A stretch of 64,000 nucleotides of DNA from Pleurostoma richardsiae (taxonomy: Eukaryota; Ascomycota; Sordariomycetes; Calosphaeriales; Pleurostomataceae). A program made the position numbers and the translations under genes. Below, one piece after another: positions 21,523 through 33,577 of the stretch. Numbering within the stretch: position 1 is the first letter of the stretch; each line of letters opens with the position of its first letter. The stretch covers positions 868,001-932,000 of the forward strand of contig JANBVO010000004.1 in assembly GCA_030052745.1 (NCBI GenBank), written 5' to 3'. A model generated the notes under the pieces. It was given only the letters and a program-made list of their open reading frames with translations, ran no database searches and was not told the origin of the DNA.

Positions 21523-23108
21523 ATGTCGTCCCTCCGTACCGGCCTCGCAGCCTGGCGCTGCACCTCTCGCTCCTCCTCCAGGCTCGTCACACCCTCCTCG
21601 CTACGACAGGCCCGTCCGTTCTCTGTGTCCAGCTCCAAGATGTCGTCCTTCTACCCATCATGGGAGCCCGAGGCCCCTACCGTCAAGACGGAGATCCCTG
21701 GCCCCAAGGCCAAGGAGGCCATCGCCGACCTGGACAAGGTCTTCGACACCAGGAGCTTGAACATGCTCACCGACTACCAGAAGAGCTCCGGCAACTACAT
21801 TGCCGACCCGGATGGCAATGTCCTGCTCGATGTGTAAGCACACATGTACACCCAGCTGCCTCTACAGAAGCACTAACCGACCTCCCGTACAGCTATGCCC
21901 AGATCGCCTCCATCCCCGTGGGGTACAATAACCCTTCGCTCATCAAGGCGGCCCAGAGCGATGACATGATCAATGCCATCATCAACCGTCCCGCCCTGGG
22001 TAACTTCCCCCCCAAGGACTGGGCCGACGTCCTCAGGACTGGCATTCTCAAGGTTGCCCCCAAGGGCCTGGACCAGGTCTTCACTGCCATGGCTGGCTCG
22101 GATGCCAACGAGACCGCCTACAAAGCCGCTTTTATGTGGCGGCGGCAGAAGGAGCGTGGTGGCCCCGGCGTCGAGTTCACCGAGGAGGAGATGGAGTCCG
22201 CCATGAACAACCAGGCCCCTGGCGCTTCGCAGCAGCTGTCCATCATGTCCTTCAGGACCGCCTTCCACGGCCGCCTCTTCGGCTCCCTGTCCACCACCCG
22301 CTCCAAGCCTATCCACAAGCTTGACATCCCCGCCTTCGACTGGCCCCAGGCTACCTTCCCAACCCTCAAGTACCCTCTTGAGGAGCACGCCGAGGAGAAT
22401 CGCAAGGCGGAGCAGGACGCCCTCGCCGAGGTCGAGCATCTCATCCTGAACTACCACATCCCCCCTTGCGCCGTCATCGTCGAGCCTATCCAGTCCGAGG
22501 GCGGCGACAACCATGCCTCGGCCGAGTTTTTCCGTGGCCTGCGCGCTCTGACCAAGAAGCACGGCGTTCTCATGATTGTTGACGAGGTGCAGACCGGTGT
22601 CGGCGCCACGGGCAAGTTCTGGGCGCACGAGCACTGGGACCTTCCCACGCCACCTGACATGGTGACCTTCTCCAAGAAGGCTCAGACCGCCGGCTACTAC
22701 TTTGGCAACCCGGAGCTGCGGCCCAACAAGCCCTACCGCCAGTTCAACACGTGGATGGGTGACCCGGCCCGCGCGCTGCTCTTCCGCGCCATCATCCAGG
22801 AGATCGAGAAGCTCGACCTTGTCTCCCACACCGCGCGTGTCGGCGACTACCTGTACGGCAAGATCGAGGCGCTCGCCAAGAAGTACCCGGGCGAGTTCCA
22901 GAACCTGCGCGGCAAGGGCATGGGCACCTTCATCGCCTTCGACAGCCCCCGCCGCGACGAGTTCCTGAAGAAGGCCAAGTCTCTGGGCGTCAACATCGGC
23001 GGGTCGGGCCAGAGCGCCGTGCGTCTGCGGCCCATGCTCATCTTTGAGGAGAAGCACGCCGATACCCTGGTTGATGTGATGGAGAAGATCGTCACGTCAT
23101 GGAAGTAA
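21523..23108 (+). CDS. gatA: 4-aminobutyrate aminotransferase (GABA transaminase), mitochondrial
   Basis: Model: 21523..21833, 21893..23108, 508 aa. This PLP-dependent class-III transaminase converts GABA plus 2-oxoglutarate to succinic semialdehyde plus glutamate in the GABA shunt. The first 40 residues are Arg/Ser-rich without acids (MSSLRTGLAAWRCTSRSSSR), a good mitochondrial presequence. The enzyme core begins around SFYPSWEPEAP. Recognisable blocks are SIPVGYNNP, INRPALGNFPP, FRTAFHGRLFGSL, AVIVEPIQSEGGD, VDEVQTGVGATG and TFSKKAQTAGYYF. The first lysine of that last block (K365) is the expected Schiff-base residue. The 59-bp intron has GTAAGC, CTAAC and GTACAG and joins LLDV to YAQIA. 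An internal ATG at codon 40 (MSSFYPS) could give a cytosolic form. The yeast equivalent is UGA1. Identification is near certain. Confidence 0.96.
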
Positions 23109-24720
23109 GGGGAGAAGAACGTATATTAGTGGTATCGAGAAGGGCAGCGGAGTAAGCCGTCGGGGAGGAAAGAGATGCGCATGACATGCAATGCAACAGC
23201 AGCGAATTATTTGGTGTTGTTTTATATAGGTGGAATGGAGGTGTTATCTCTGCCAGGAGACAATATGTCTCCTTGAGGGGCAGGTCTATCGACATATTTC
23301 CATCCCGTAAGGGAAGCAAAAGTGAATCCGGTCTTTCTGCGAAGCAGCCACTTGTCTGTGTCCTTTGAAAACTTGTCTCCCATGTCCGACGCATTGTGTC
23401 GCTATTCGCCGAGAACTATGCTGTCGCATCCGAGCGGCGGAAATCATCCATTGCAAACTTGGGGCTCGGCCTGGAGAGTCCAAAATCATAAGGAAGAGCG
23501 ACGGTCATACCTAGGTACCTAATGCCCAAGGGATGGGGTCCATCGCTGCGTCTGGCTGTCCCGCCAGCCACTGGGAGCTGACTCGTTATCTGGCCAGACA
23601 TTTTGCCACAAGCGAATGGCGATGCACAGGAGCAGGCAAGTAGTCATGGTATGGTGTATATTTGTAATATCATTTCCCCTTTCCCTGAGCACTCCTCAGA
23701 ATGCCCTCCTTTCCGAGGGTCTCAATGCACAATCCCTCCATAGGTACTCCGTAGGTGTTGCTGGGTCATGCATGGGGTATATACGTAGGGAGGTAGGTAG
23801 GTATGGTATCTAGGTAGGTGATGATTCATGAATGCGACATGCAAGAAAACCCAATAATGCCACCAGAATGTTAAAAAAAGCCACACCCCAGACCGACCGA
23901 CCGACCGACCGAACGGACCACCGCAATTCGTCGTTCGTCCTCACGCCAGTTTCCGCGAAGCCTCGCATACCGGTAACGACACTGGTGGGGGTATAAAACG
24001 ATATGAACAAAAGAGGCGCTCCTCGTTGCTGGTTTCCCTTTTTTTTGGTCCCCGTCTCCCCCTCCATTCCATCTGTCTTTCGGGAGAAGAGTATGTGTCG
24101 AGGGGGTTTTTCGGCCTCCCTAACTGAGTAGACATGGGTAGAGCAGGAAGGACAAGAGGACCGAGAGACCGAGAGACCGCGAACCCACACGAAAAGTCCA
24201 CCGGCGAAAAAATGCGCAACGAGCAATGATGTTTTCCCTTAAATACCGAAGTGCACTGTATGTGACATGTCCGGGACATGAACAATGGGCCACCTCAACC
24301 ACGAGAACTCCCGGATTGTTAAACTCCGCCCGATAAGATAGACGAGGCAGCCGGGGCTTGCTTGAAACCCCTGCCCGCCTCGACTCCCTGCCCCAGGCTG
24401 CCTCGTGTTCCATGTAGCCGATGACCAGATTCCCCAGCGAAAAAAGGAGAGAAAAGCAGAAGCATCATTTGAACTTATATACACCGGCCCTTCCCCTGTT
24501 CTGCAACTACCCTTCGTGTACAGCCGTCGGTCTGTGCAGATCGTTCGAGCCGAAGGCCTGGTGATGCCGGAAAGACGTCGATTATAGATACAGTGGATGG
24601 TGTGATGAGCAGCAACAGCTCATCAAGGGCGGAAAGTCGATGAAGAATTAATTGTGACCGCCCCTAGAGTATGACGCTCCTCTCCTATTCTTCGGGGATG
24701 ATTCTCATTCAGCCATGACC
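23109..24720. other. Convergent spacer between GABA transaminase and SET2
   Basis: These 1.6 kb are 3' flank of both genes. They contain CTAGGTACCT (23511-23520), GGTACTCCGTAGG (23743-23755), several GTAGGTAGGTA runs (23785-23820) and a GACC tetranucleotide repeat (23891-23912). No coding gene is supported. Confidence 0.55.
23891..23912. repeat. GACC tetranucleotide repeat
   Basis: Five and a half units of gacc in a row, in non-coding sequence. The same unit recurs on the other strand at about 60198-60215 and in a shorter form near 63494. Confidence 0.8.
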
Positions 24721-27700
24721 TTAGTGACTGAGAACTTCTCTCTTCCGAGCCTCATTCTCGTGAGGCTTCAACGTATCGCCGTCCTTGTTAGAATGTGGCG
24801 GGGCCATCTCGAGGTCGGCACCGTCAAGATCAAGCTTGGCCCTGCTCGTCAGGGAAGCCGCCTTCAAGCCCTCTCCATTGATGAACGGCTCCCCGTTAGT
24901 GGTTCCATTGCTATCGCTCACGCCAGCGAGCAGCTTCTTCTTCTGCTCCTGCTCTAGCTCAAAGTCCCGCATAGCCTCTTCATTCTCGCGCTGCAGTGCC
25001 TCCTCCTGAGCGATTCTATCTTTCTCAGCCTCGGCCGCGAGCCGTTGCGCTTCCTCATTCTCGCGGGCCCAGGCCTTCTCCTGCTCACGCAACGAATGGT
25101 CTTGCTCGTCCATAGCGGCTTCCGGCGGCGGCGGAGGCGGCGGAGGGCTAGGCGCATCGACTTCATCCTCCTTCAGGCGCTTGACGGACGGCGTCTCGGA
25201 GGGTGTCGCACTAGGCGACTCGACATCATCTTCCCTCTTGCGCTTTCGCTCTAAGCTGGTCGGGCTATCTTCCATGTCGCTCAAGAGGACGTCGTCAGCT
25301 GCCTCGGTAGTGTCCTCCTTGAGCGTATGTACCGGTAATGTCTCGGTCGTTACAACCTTGGCGTCGCTCTCAGAATACTTCATACCATTGGTAGCTTCAT
25401 GTCGTGCCGCACGTTCAGCCTTCCTCTTCTCATGAGCGGTGTACTTCTGCACTGCTCGGTCAAGGAAGTCCTTAACGTATTTCTTGACCTTCTTTTCTTG
25501 CTTAGCAGTGATAGAAGTCGGGTCGTCTACGCGATTGTTCTTGTAGTCCGAGGCGACTAGCTTCTTGTTGACCTCCTTGGCGAACTTCTTCAACTCCTCC
25601 TTAGGAAGCTTATGTCGGAACTTGTCCATGACATATCGGACGTGAGGGAACAGCTGCGATCCAGAGTCAGCTATGAGAGGTCTTGCAGGGTCGGCCAAAT
25701 GCTTTGCATGGATTGTCAAAGACTTACCGTGTTCTCGTAGATCTTCATTTGCTTTTCGATCGGAAGAAAACGCCACTTTTCCTTCTTTGGCTCCTGCGCG
25801 GGAGTCCCCACCGGCTGTGGTGTTTGCGAAGCCGACGCTCTCGGCGTGGGTTCCTTGGTTAGGCTATCGATAATGTCCTGCAGGGCTTTCTTATCCTGCA
25901 TGGCCTTCGACGGACCTTTCGGAGTGTCGACGACCGCGACAGTAGGCCGCTTCCAGGTGGTTGTTCCGCTCTTGTTGTAGTAGTAGGTGTTTCCCCGCGG
26001 GTCTGTGGCCGAAAACCATCCCGCTGGCAGGCCGCTGTTGCCGGCAAACTGAGGCCGTCGGTGCCGCTGCCCAGCATTGAAGTAATTTGGGTTGCGCTGG
26101 GGTACATTGCTGCGCGGGCCCTTTGGAATTACGACGTTGACGAAAGGCGAAGCTGGCTGTCTGGTGACGGCCTCTTCCTCGGAGCGGTCGAAATTGCGGC
26201 GTTCCTCGAATGAATTCGATATTGCCGTAACCGCAGCGGGGTCGAATTTCTTTCGGGGGATGCGGTAGGCTGTCTCAAGCTTACTCCACTCATCCAGGAG
26301 GCGCCTTGACTCGGCTGCTACATCCTCATGGTCAGAGGAGGCGAGATTCTCAATTGTCGTCTCGATCTTAGAGTCGGAGATCTTGTTTTTGGTCAATCGA
26401 GGGAATTTGTAGAGGATGTCGAGGACCTGAAGGACGACATTGTTGTCGTCGATGAAAGTGGTAAGTGCAGCCTTGAGAATCTGGTATCCGTGCATCCGCA
26501 CAACGCGGTTCCGCACGCGGTCGTCGTCGGCGTTCTGGATACGGTTCAGCAGCTTCACAGCGATCCATTTCTCCTTGCACTGCATGAGAGCAGCCATGAC
26601 TTTGGTGACGCCATCCTCATCGAGACCGCGCGGTTGTAGGCTGTTAACATACTCCTCGTCGTCCTCGGTGTGCTTCTTTTTGCGGGGTTTCTTAGCGACG
26701 ATCGTGTCCCAACCATCCCCGCCATCCTCAATGCCAAGCGCCTCGATCGTAGCAAGGGGCAATTTGGTGGCACGCTCGGTCTGGGTCTTGCCGCCGATAA
26801 ATCCTGTGCAGTTGGGCTCACCACAGTAGCATGGCTGCGGGTCGGCACCATACCGATCGACGTTGTAGTTGAACACCAACTCCTCGCCAGCCTTGACTCC
26901 GCGACTGGTGAAGATGCCCATGCGCAGCTTGTCCCCAACCACCCACTTGTCGACGTAGCAGTTAGGGTTACAGGAGTGGTTGCAGAAGCGGCCAAGATTG
27001 CCCTTCTTCGTAGCGTCCACAAACTCACTCTTGGTCAGCGACATGAAATAGAAGTGCTTGATGCCCTCTTCGTCGTACTGGATCATGCGGCGACGAAAGG
27101 TAGGCTCATTGATGACTTCGCCGATGTACTCGAAGACGAAGTCGTTGGCCTGCAGGTCGGCGTTGGCCCTAAGGCCAAAGCCCTTTTTCTCCGTCTTGAT
27201 GACAGAGACGTCCGCATATTGCTTCCTCTGGAATCGCTGGTTTTGGCATCCGAGTCCGCAGTTACAGTCACCATCGACACACTCCATTTTTGTCGCCCGG
27301 TTGATACAGTCAGAATCCTCTCCACAGGCGTTATTCATGCCGTCTCCTGCATGAGGACGATACTGTCAGTAAAATATAGCGGCGACAAAAGCAGCATGGC
27401 GAATCAGTGCTGGCGCAAATGTAGATTCCAACTTACGCCATTCTTCGGAACAATCGCAGTCCAGAGCATCATGCTCGGAGGAGCCCATATGCTTTGATCC
27501 ATACAGACAGTCTGTGATGACCTGAAATGTCTGGCATGACTGGGCCGTGACATCTGGGCTGTGGTCGAAAAGAGGCGGAGTGCGGCGAGCGGTTTTGGCA
27601 GACGATTTTCGCGATAATTTAGGTGCGGGTTCGGCCTCTGGGGTAGAGGTACTCTCGTTCTCGGCTTTGACTTGGTCTGGCGACATGCTGGGAGACCTTG

Positions 27701-27830
27701 AGGTGGGTTTGGAGTCGTTCGGGGTAGTGGTAGTGCTCCGCCGTTCCTTCTTGACCTCCATCTCCTCTCCTGCTCCGTTCTCGAGCTTCATGCTGTCCAT
27801 CGCACCCGGTATTCGCTCCTCGTCCTCCAT
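24721..27830 (-). CDS. SET2: Histone H3 lysine-36 methyltransferase SET2
   Basis: Model: complement(24721..25653, 25728..27346, 27437..27830), 981 aa. SET2 travels with elongating RNA polymerase II and methylates H3K36. The full architecture is visible: AWS cysteines (CDCSEEW ... [11 protein letters not shown], about 125-170); SET domain with [11 protein letters not shown] (251-261) and [12 protein letters not shown]; post-[11 protein letters not shown] (314-321); a TFIIS/LEDGF-like helical region (about 370-495); a WW domain ([18 protein letters not shown] ... WKRP, about 570-600); and an SRI domain ([17 protein letters not shown], about 655-750) that binds the phosphorylated polymerase tail. 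A Pro run and a Glu-rich coiled tail follow. Introns of 90 and 74 bp have CTGAC branch points; the second divides the SRI domain. The start is the ATG opening MEDEERIPG; the frame stays open upstream, so an earlier start cannot be excluded. Identification is near certain. Confidence 0.96.
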
Positions 27831-30800
27831 CGTCCGGGGCGGGTTCGGCGGAGACGCCGATGCTGACGAGAAAAAGATGGGAATCACTCTGAAATTTAGG
27901 GTTTGTTCAAGGGATCCCAGGAACACCTAGTGGCCGAGGCGGCGAGGTGAGTGGTGAATCTAGCAGGAACCGGCAGAAGCGTGGTCGGAAGAAGTGGTTG
28001 TGTCCATGGGGGTTTTGGTTGTGGTGCGGAGGGAGAAAATTGGAAGAAGCGGAAGGCGAGGAAATAGGTAGGTAAGGTACCGAGTAAGGTTGGAGGGAAT
28101 GTGAGGTCGAGCGAGGGTGGAGGATAACGCCCGCTATTGCTACCGGTCGCCGAATGTTTGCGACATGGCAGATTAGAAGGGGACCGCAAAACCCTCTCGT
28201 TCTTTCTCGTGAGCCCAACCCGAAGAGAACTCAGGAAGGCGATCGCAACCGGAACTTGCTTTGGCGGTGCAGTTTTGCCCTTGTCACAATCTCTCACAAT
28301 CACTCGTGAAGCCGTCTATTTTTGTTCAGAGGGAGGGAAAAGCGGCGCATCTCGCAGCAGCGCCCATTGATCGCAGCGCCGAAAAGGACGGGAAATCCAT
28401 CAATGGGCCCGGGCGGATTAACAGGGGTCCCGCTAGCGCACCGAGGATCTCTCCCCCACAGTGAAGGTGGCCAATCACAGCTCGCCATTGAAATATAACT
28501 CCCATTGCCCATCGGAAAAGTACAACAGTACCTCGTCACACAGCAAGTTGTACACACATACAGGCAGGAACAGAGTGCGAAGCCGAAGATTGGAAGCCAA
28601 AGCAGACATCGGGTTTGGAGAATCAAAGTTTCTATGGCTTTGCCAGGGTCAATGACGCTGCTGTCTGAGGTGCAGATGGGCCATGACCGCTCCTCGCATC
28701 CACCACATGGTGTACTGAGGCTCTAAGATTCACTGACATCAGCTGGGAAGTAAATAATGCGAGTAAATCCCTGTAGGGTAACTCACCTTGCAAATCTGCT
28801 CTTCTTTATTTTTGACGAAGGCGTCTCCGACTGTGGCTTGGGGGATCCCGTCTTTGGGTACGTTTCAAGAGGAGACTCTGGGCCAATGAACCGAACATCA
28901 GCAGAGCAAGAAGACATTCAGCATAGATAATGCTCTTCTAAGTCCTCTGTTCGTAGTCACTGACTAGAGAATCATATATTTGCCCTACTCCATAGGGAGT
29001 ATGCGTCGGTCCTCCGAGGAGACCACCGCCCTAAGGCCAGCGCCTCCGACGATGACGAGCAGTCTCCTCTAGGCCAGACTGCATGGTCAACATTTCAATA
29101 TGAAACTGGCCCACGCGATACAGGTGCTCTCTTGTCCTTCGTTTTGATCATCATCAATGCTGATAAGCCTTGACCTTCTTGGAATATGGGGCGCCTTGAA
29201 CAACGACATTCTGGATGCGGATATAGGAACAACATATGCTGACATGGGGGTTATGGATGCCACGTAGTGCTCTGACCCAGCCTCGTATAAACTTCTAAAC
29301 AGGCCAAGTAGAGGCAAGGACCAGTAACATTGTCAGAGGAGAGGCAATATATGCGCCAAACAGAAGCAAGCTGGGCGGAAGAAAACAATATAGCTCCTGG
29401 GGGCTTCACACACAGACGCCGATTGACGCAAATCTTGGCACTGGTTGCCTTGCACACAGCGGACACCCCGAGCTAGAGACTCGAGCCCCTTGAAGCTACT
29501 GCAGGTAGGGTGAGTAGTCGACTTCGTAGCGATACAACGCACATGCCGTGGAATCCTGTGATTTGCAGACGACGTACGCGAGATCCAAGCCTGACGTAGC
29601 ACTATGGACAGAAGGTGCAGACGCCGTGCGGCGACCACGGGAAAGAGAAGGGAAAAGACCATGGAAAGGGCGAACAAGCCGGTTTTCGACGACGAATAGA
29701 CATGAGGCCTAAAGCCTGTTGGGCTGTTGCGCCGCTTAAGCAGCTGGTTCGGTTGCCAGCTCATCATGCAGCAAGGCAAGTGGAGAAGCGAGTCTGAGCA
29801 GAAATATTTAAGGCCTCGATGCGAAGCGGTGTAGACGGTTCGAGAGGTTATTAAGGAGTCGGCTCCGGACAGCTTCTCTTTCTCTACACTTTTCTCTCGG
29901 CTATTCTCGATTACTGTAAGTGATTCGGCCCCACAAGGGCACGACGATATCGACAATGGGACGCGATGCGATGCGGCTCTTCCAGCGAGGAACAGCTGGT
30001 ATGTGCTTAGGGCTCGCTGTGTGATGGCGCGGGAGGCACCTCTGCAACACCATTGGCGAGAGACTCCAGCGAGACCGGCCACTGAGATGCCTCGGTCGCC
30101 ATGTCAGGCCGCCGGCCCACCTTCGGCTTGCGGATCTCGAGCAACGCCCAGTTGCCAATTGCCAAAGGCTCAGTACCATTGGCCTGGGCCAGTTTCCGGA
30201 GAGCGACGAAAAAGTCAATTGGAAAGGCCGAAATGGGTCCCTGCTTAGCCTTCCGGACGCGACTTGGAACGACGTGGGGAAGAAGAGGCTATCGGCACGA
30301 GGCGCGCGGGCGGCCATCGTCAGTCAGTTCTCGCTTCTTTCTCACTGTTCCTCGCAACTGCGTCTCTGCGACGCTGCATCCCGTTCCTCCTCTTGCATCA
30401 TCACACCATTACCCTCTCTCGTTGGGCTGGAAGGAGGACAGAAAGACAAGAAGCCCAGCTCCCACTAAATTGGGGGGTGTCAGGTGGTTTTATTAGTTGA
30501 CTCGGGCTATTGGCTGGTCACTCGCACTTGAGATGCAGACGACTGCAGAGGGACTGCACGTCCAGACGCACATGGCCAGCCGCCCACTGGCGGATGCATG
30601 CGGCATGCGACCGGGAAGCCATCTGCCATGCCGAGATTCGCTGCATTGAGTGATCTGGGCGGCAAATCGGAGGCCGTTGTGAGCAGGAATATGACAGCGT
30701 GTGTTGCTGTCTAGCCGGAGGAATCAAGGTGAAGAGGGACGCAGTGTCGGAGAGGAGCTGACGGGCGAAAGCGCCTGTCTCCCCCTCTGTTTCCCTTGTC

Positions 30801-32454
30801 GGGAAGCTGATAACCGTACGGGGAAGTTTTCCCGTTTTACTACGAAATATATCATAGGCGGGAGACATCTTACCTTAATCGGGCCTCGAGGGAGCCAAGG
30901 TATCTAATAATTGCCTTAGGTACCTACCTACCTGGTAAAGTAAAGAGACCAGGAAGGAAGGGTCGAAGAGTGTGAAGAGGAGGAAAGCGAGGAGGGCAGA
31001 CCAGCGGAAACGCCAACAGAAAGTCGGGCTTCCCGACCCAATACGAGGCCACACACAACAACAAGAACGAGCACAGACTTGCATACAGTACACACATTTT
31101 ACACTGACGCACACAACTCATAACTTAAATACATTCATAAGTTTACGTGCACACCACACACGAAGGACACCTTCGATACTCCACAGGTGGCAGCACAATT
31201 CTGCGCGTCGGCCGGCTATCGACAATAAATCCTGGATTTTCGAGGCCGGAAGATGGATGGATGACTGACTCTCCTTGCCGCTGAGCGCATTGACCTGGGT
31301 GGCCTGGGCAAGCCTGCGGATCTGGATCTGGATTCTGACGGCATTTACTCCGTCCGTACTTATCACGAGTCGCCATCTCTTGTTCCCCAACCACCCTTTG
31401 GCTGCGGGCCGGTTCAAATCAGGAAAAGACCCGATCGGAACCCAGTGACTCAACAGCGTCCTGACGAAGACAAGTGAGCGAATGCAACTGCAGAGTCGTC
31501 GTCCCTGCAGAACTATTCTACACAGCGCCGAATGCTCCTGATACACCGAGCCAAGACTAGTCTGCTGTACTTCACCGTCGCACTTGGCCCCTTCACCTGG
31601 GCTTGTGCCGTGTCTTGCGGGGGTCTTCCCTGTCGCCTCTCTTCCCAAACAGGCGCGCACACACACACACAAACAGGCACGCACGCAACGGAGAACAAGC
31701 GAGGAAACGAAACGAAGCGAGGGAAACAACCCGAACGGACAATCCAATCTACTCGCTCCAGCCCGAGATTGATGCACCTTGACAGCAGTTGCCGTGTTAA
31801 TTTCTGTCTCAACCACGGGCCACATGCAGCAGACTCAGAAGGGGACGTGAAATAACCTTTGTGCTCTCCCTGGTCACCAAGGGCACAGGCCATCTATCCA
31901 CCGGCACCAGCTTTCCAAGGTTGCCCGCTGCTCGCCTGCATGCTTGGTTCACCTTGCCTGATCTGTGCAACCCAAGATCAGCTTCTTCCAGGGGGCTTCC
32001 CCTCAGAAATCCTCGCCTTCCCGCAGGTGGTGGCTTTCCTTTTTCCCCTCCCAAAAGACGCGCGCTTGCTCGCGTCTGGGGTTTCTACTTTGTCTTCGTC
32101 CCGTCTGCGACTGCCAGCCACTTGATTCTCTTCCCGTGGGCGTTCCCGTGCGCAAAAGACAGCGGCATCGCCTAGTTGCTGTCTGGCGCTCGCTCAGGGA
32201 CAGCGACGGCCACCACAATTAAGGCATATGCCCTCTAGTCTCACTTCACTTCTTCTTACCTTCCTTCCTATCTATCGCCTACGCCTCACCCTCTTTCTCC
32301 CTGTCTCGTAACGGATACGCCTTCCTCGCAGTCACCGACCATCGCGCCCTCATTGTCTTCCAGCGAGTTGCGCCTGACATGAAGCTCTTCCTCTGCTCCC
32401 TTTTCCTCGCTTCGTACGTTCGTTTCTCCTGCAGCAGATAGTCCGGTCGCCAAG
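27831..32454. other. 4.6 kb gene-free divergent region between SET2 and the AT-hook gene
   Basis: No frame on either strand has splice signals plus protein-like composition. The longest open frames (29333-30082 and 31118-31825, both minus) look random. Features seen: TAGGTAGGTAAGGTACC at 28064-28080, TTAGGTACCTACCTACC near 30916-30932, and a CA-rich stretch near 31650-31680. A C/T-rich segment follows before 32455, with an acceptor-like TTTCTCCTGCAG ending at 32434 that may close a leader intron. Base composition is not AT-rich, so there is no sign of RIP-degraded transposon. Confidence 0.5.
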
Positions 32455-33577
32455 ATGGGTTCCTCCTTCACGGACGATGAGAAGGTACGTTAGACCCGTC
32501 CTACCCTACCGAGCACCTGTAATGGCACCCCTAGCCTGACTCACCGGACTTTCACAGCGCTTCCTCCTCGCGGAAATGATCAAAGTGAGCCACATAGACA
32601 TACGCGCGCTCGTAGAGTTCATCGAGTCATTCAACGCCCAGCCGGACTGGTTCTCCATGCAGCTACCTGGAGGTATGTCTGGTTATCTTGTCCTTGTCAT
32701 CCAATACCGCCTTTCTCCCCTCCTGGATAGTCTCCTACCGCCGAAGAGTTACCTAACCGCGCCTTTCGACGCAGGGCGTAACATGAACCAGTGCTTCCAG
32801 GCTGCGGAGAGCATGTTCAACGCTCCCATGCAGCCGCCACCGATCACCACCCTCAAGCGCAAGTCCTTAAGCGACCAGGCAGCCGAGCAGCAAGCAGCTC
32901 CCAAGAGACTGGCTATGATGGCTTCTCCGATAGAGCCGCCGCTGACCCTAGCACAACCCCCGGCACAGCGCAACGTTAACATACAGCCGCGACCGTCACC
33001 GACGAGTAGCAGCGCCGCCCCTAACGGATACTCCGTCTTTCACTCGACCGTGAGCGCTCCAGCCAACACGGGGCCTCCCCCCGCAACGAGAAAGCGCGGG
33101 CGTCCATCCAAAGCCGACAAAGAAGCCTGGCAGGCTCGCACGAGCGGCTTCCAGCACATTAATTATGCGCCCATCTCTCCAGCCCCTATAGCACCCGCCC
33201 CGCAGCCTCGACAGGTATCAGTAACAGCGTCGGGACCTCCGCCAGTCCCGCCTGCGTATCGAGTTTCTCCAGGACCAGACAACACGAAACCGAAAAAGAA
33301 GGGGCGGCCGCCTGCCGATAGCAGCAGCAAACTTCGGCAGCAGCCTGGCACGATCCTCGATCCAGCACCGCCAGCGGGTCAGAGATCACCAGCAATAAGC
33401 AATTTGATGACTCCTCCTGAGCAACAGCATCTGCAAGAACAGGCATGGAGCGCGACCGCCCAGGATACAGGACGAGGTGCTCCAGCTTCACCGGCTGCTG
33501 GCGGAAGTAGGGTGACGACGGCGGCGATGTCCCCATTGCGGCGGGATACCTCTGCGCCAGTGACGAACGCGGCCTGA
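32455..33577 (+). CDS. AT-hook DNA-binding protein, function unknown
   Basis: Model: 32455..32484, 32558..32672, 32775..33577, 315 aa. The N-terminus (MGSSFTDDEKRFLLAEMIK, SHIDIRALVEFIESF, PDWFSMQLPGGRNMNQC) is a compact, helical and probably conserved module of about 60 residues. The rest is Pro/Ser/Ala/Gln-rich and disordered, with two AT-hook cores: RKRGRPSKADK (about 140) and KPKKKGRPPADS (about 215). These bind the minor groove of AT-rich DNA, so a nuclear chromatin role is likely. Intron 1 (73 bp) has GTACGT, CTGAC and TTCACAG. Intron 2 (102 bp) has GTATGT, CTAAC and GACGCAG, but is a multiple of three with no stop, so retention would insert 34 residues. I prefer removal because all splice signals are good and LPGG|RNMNQC reads smoothly. 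No specific family name is known to me. Confidence 0.78.

Noticed and set aside
21873-23057. Long open frame antisense to GABA transaminase
   Set aside because: It exists only because third positions of the sense gene are G/C; the sense strand encodes an unmistakable enzyme.
29333-30082. 250-codon minus frame in the SET2/AT-hook spacer
   Set aside because: No domain, no coherent splice sites, and amino-acid usage typical of non-coding sequence.
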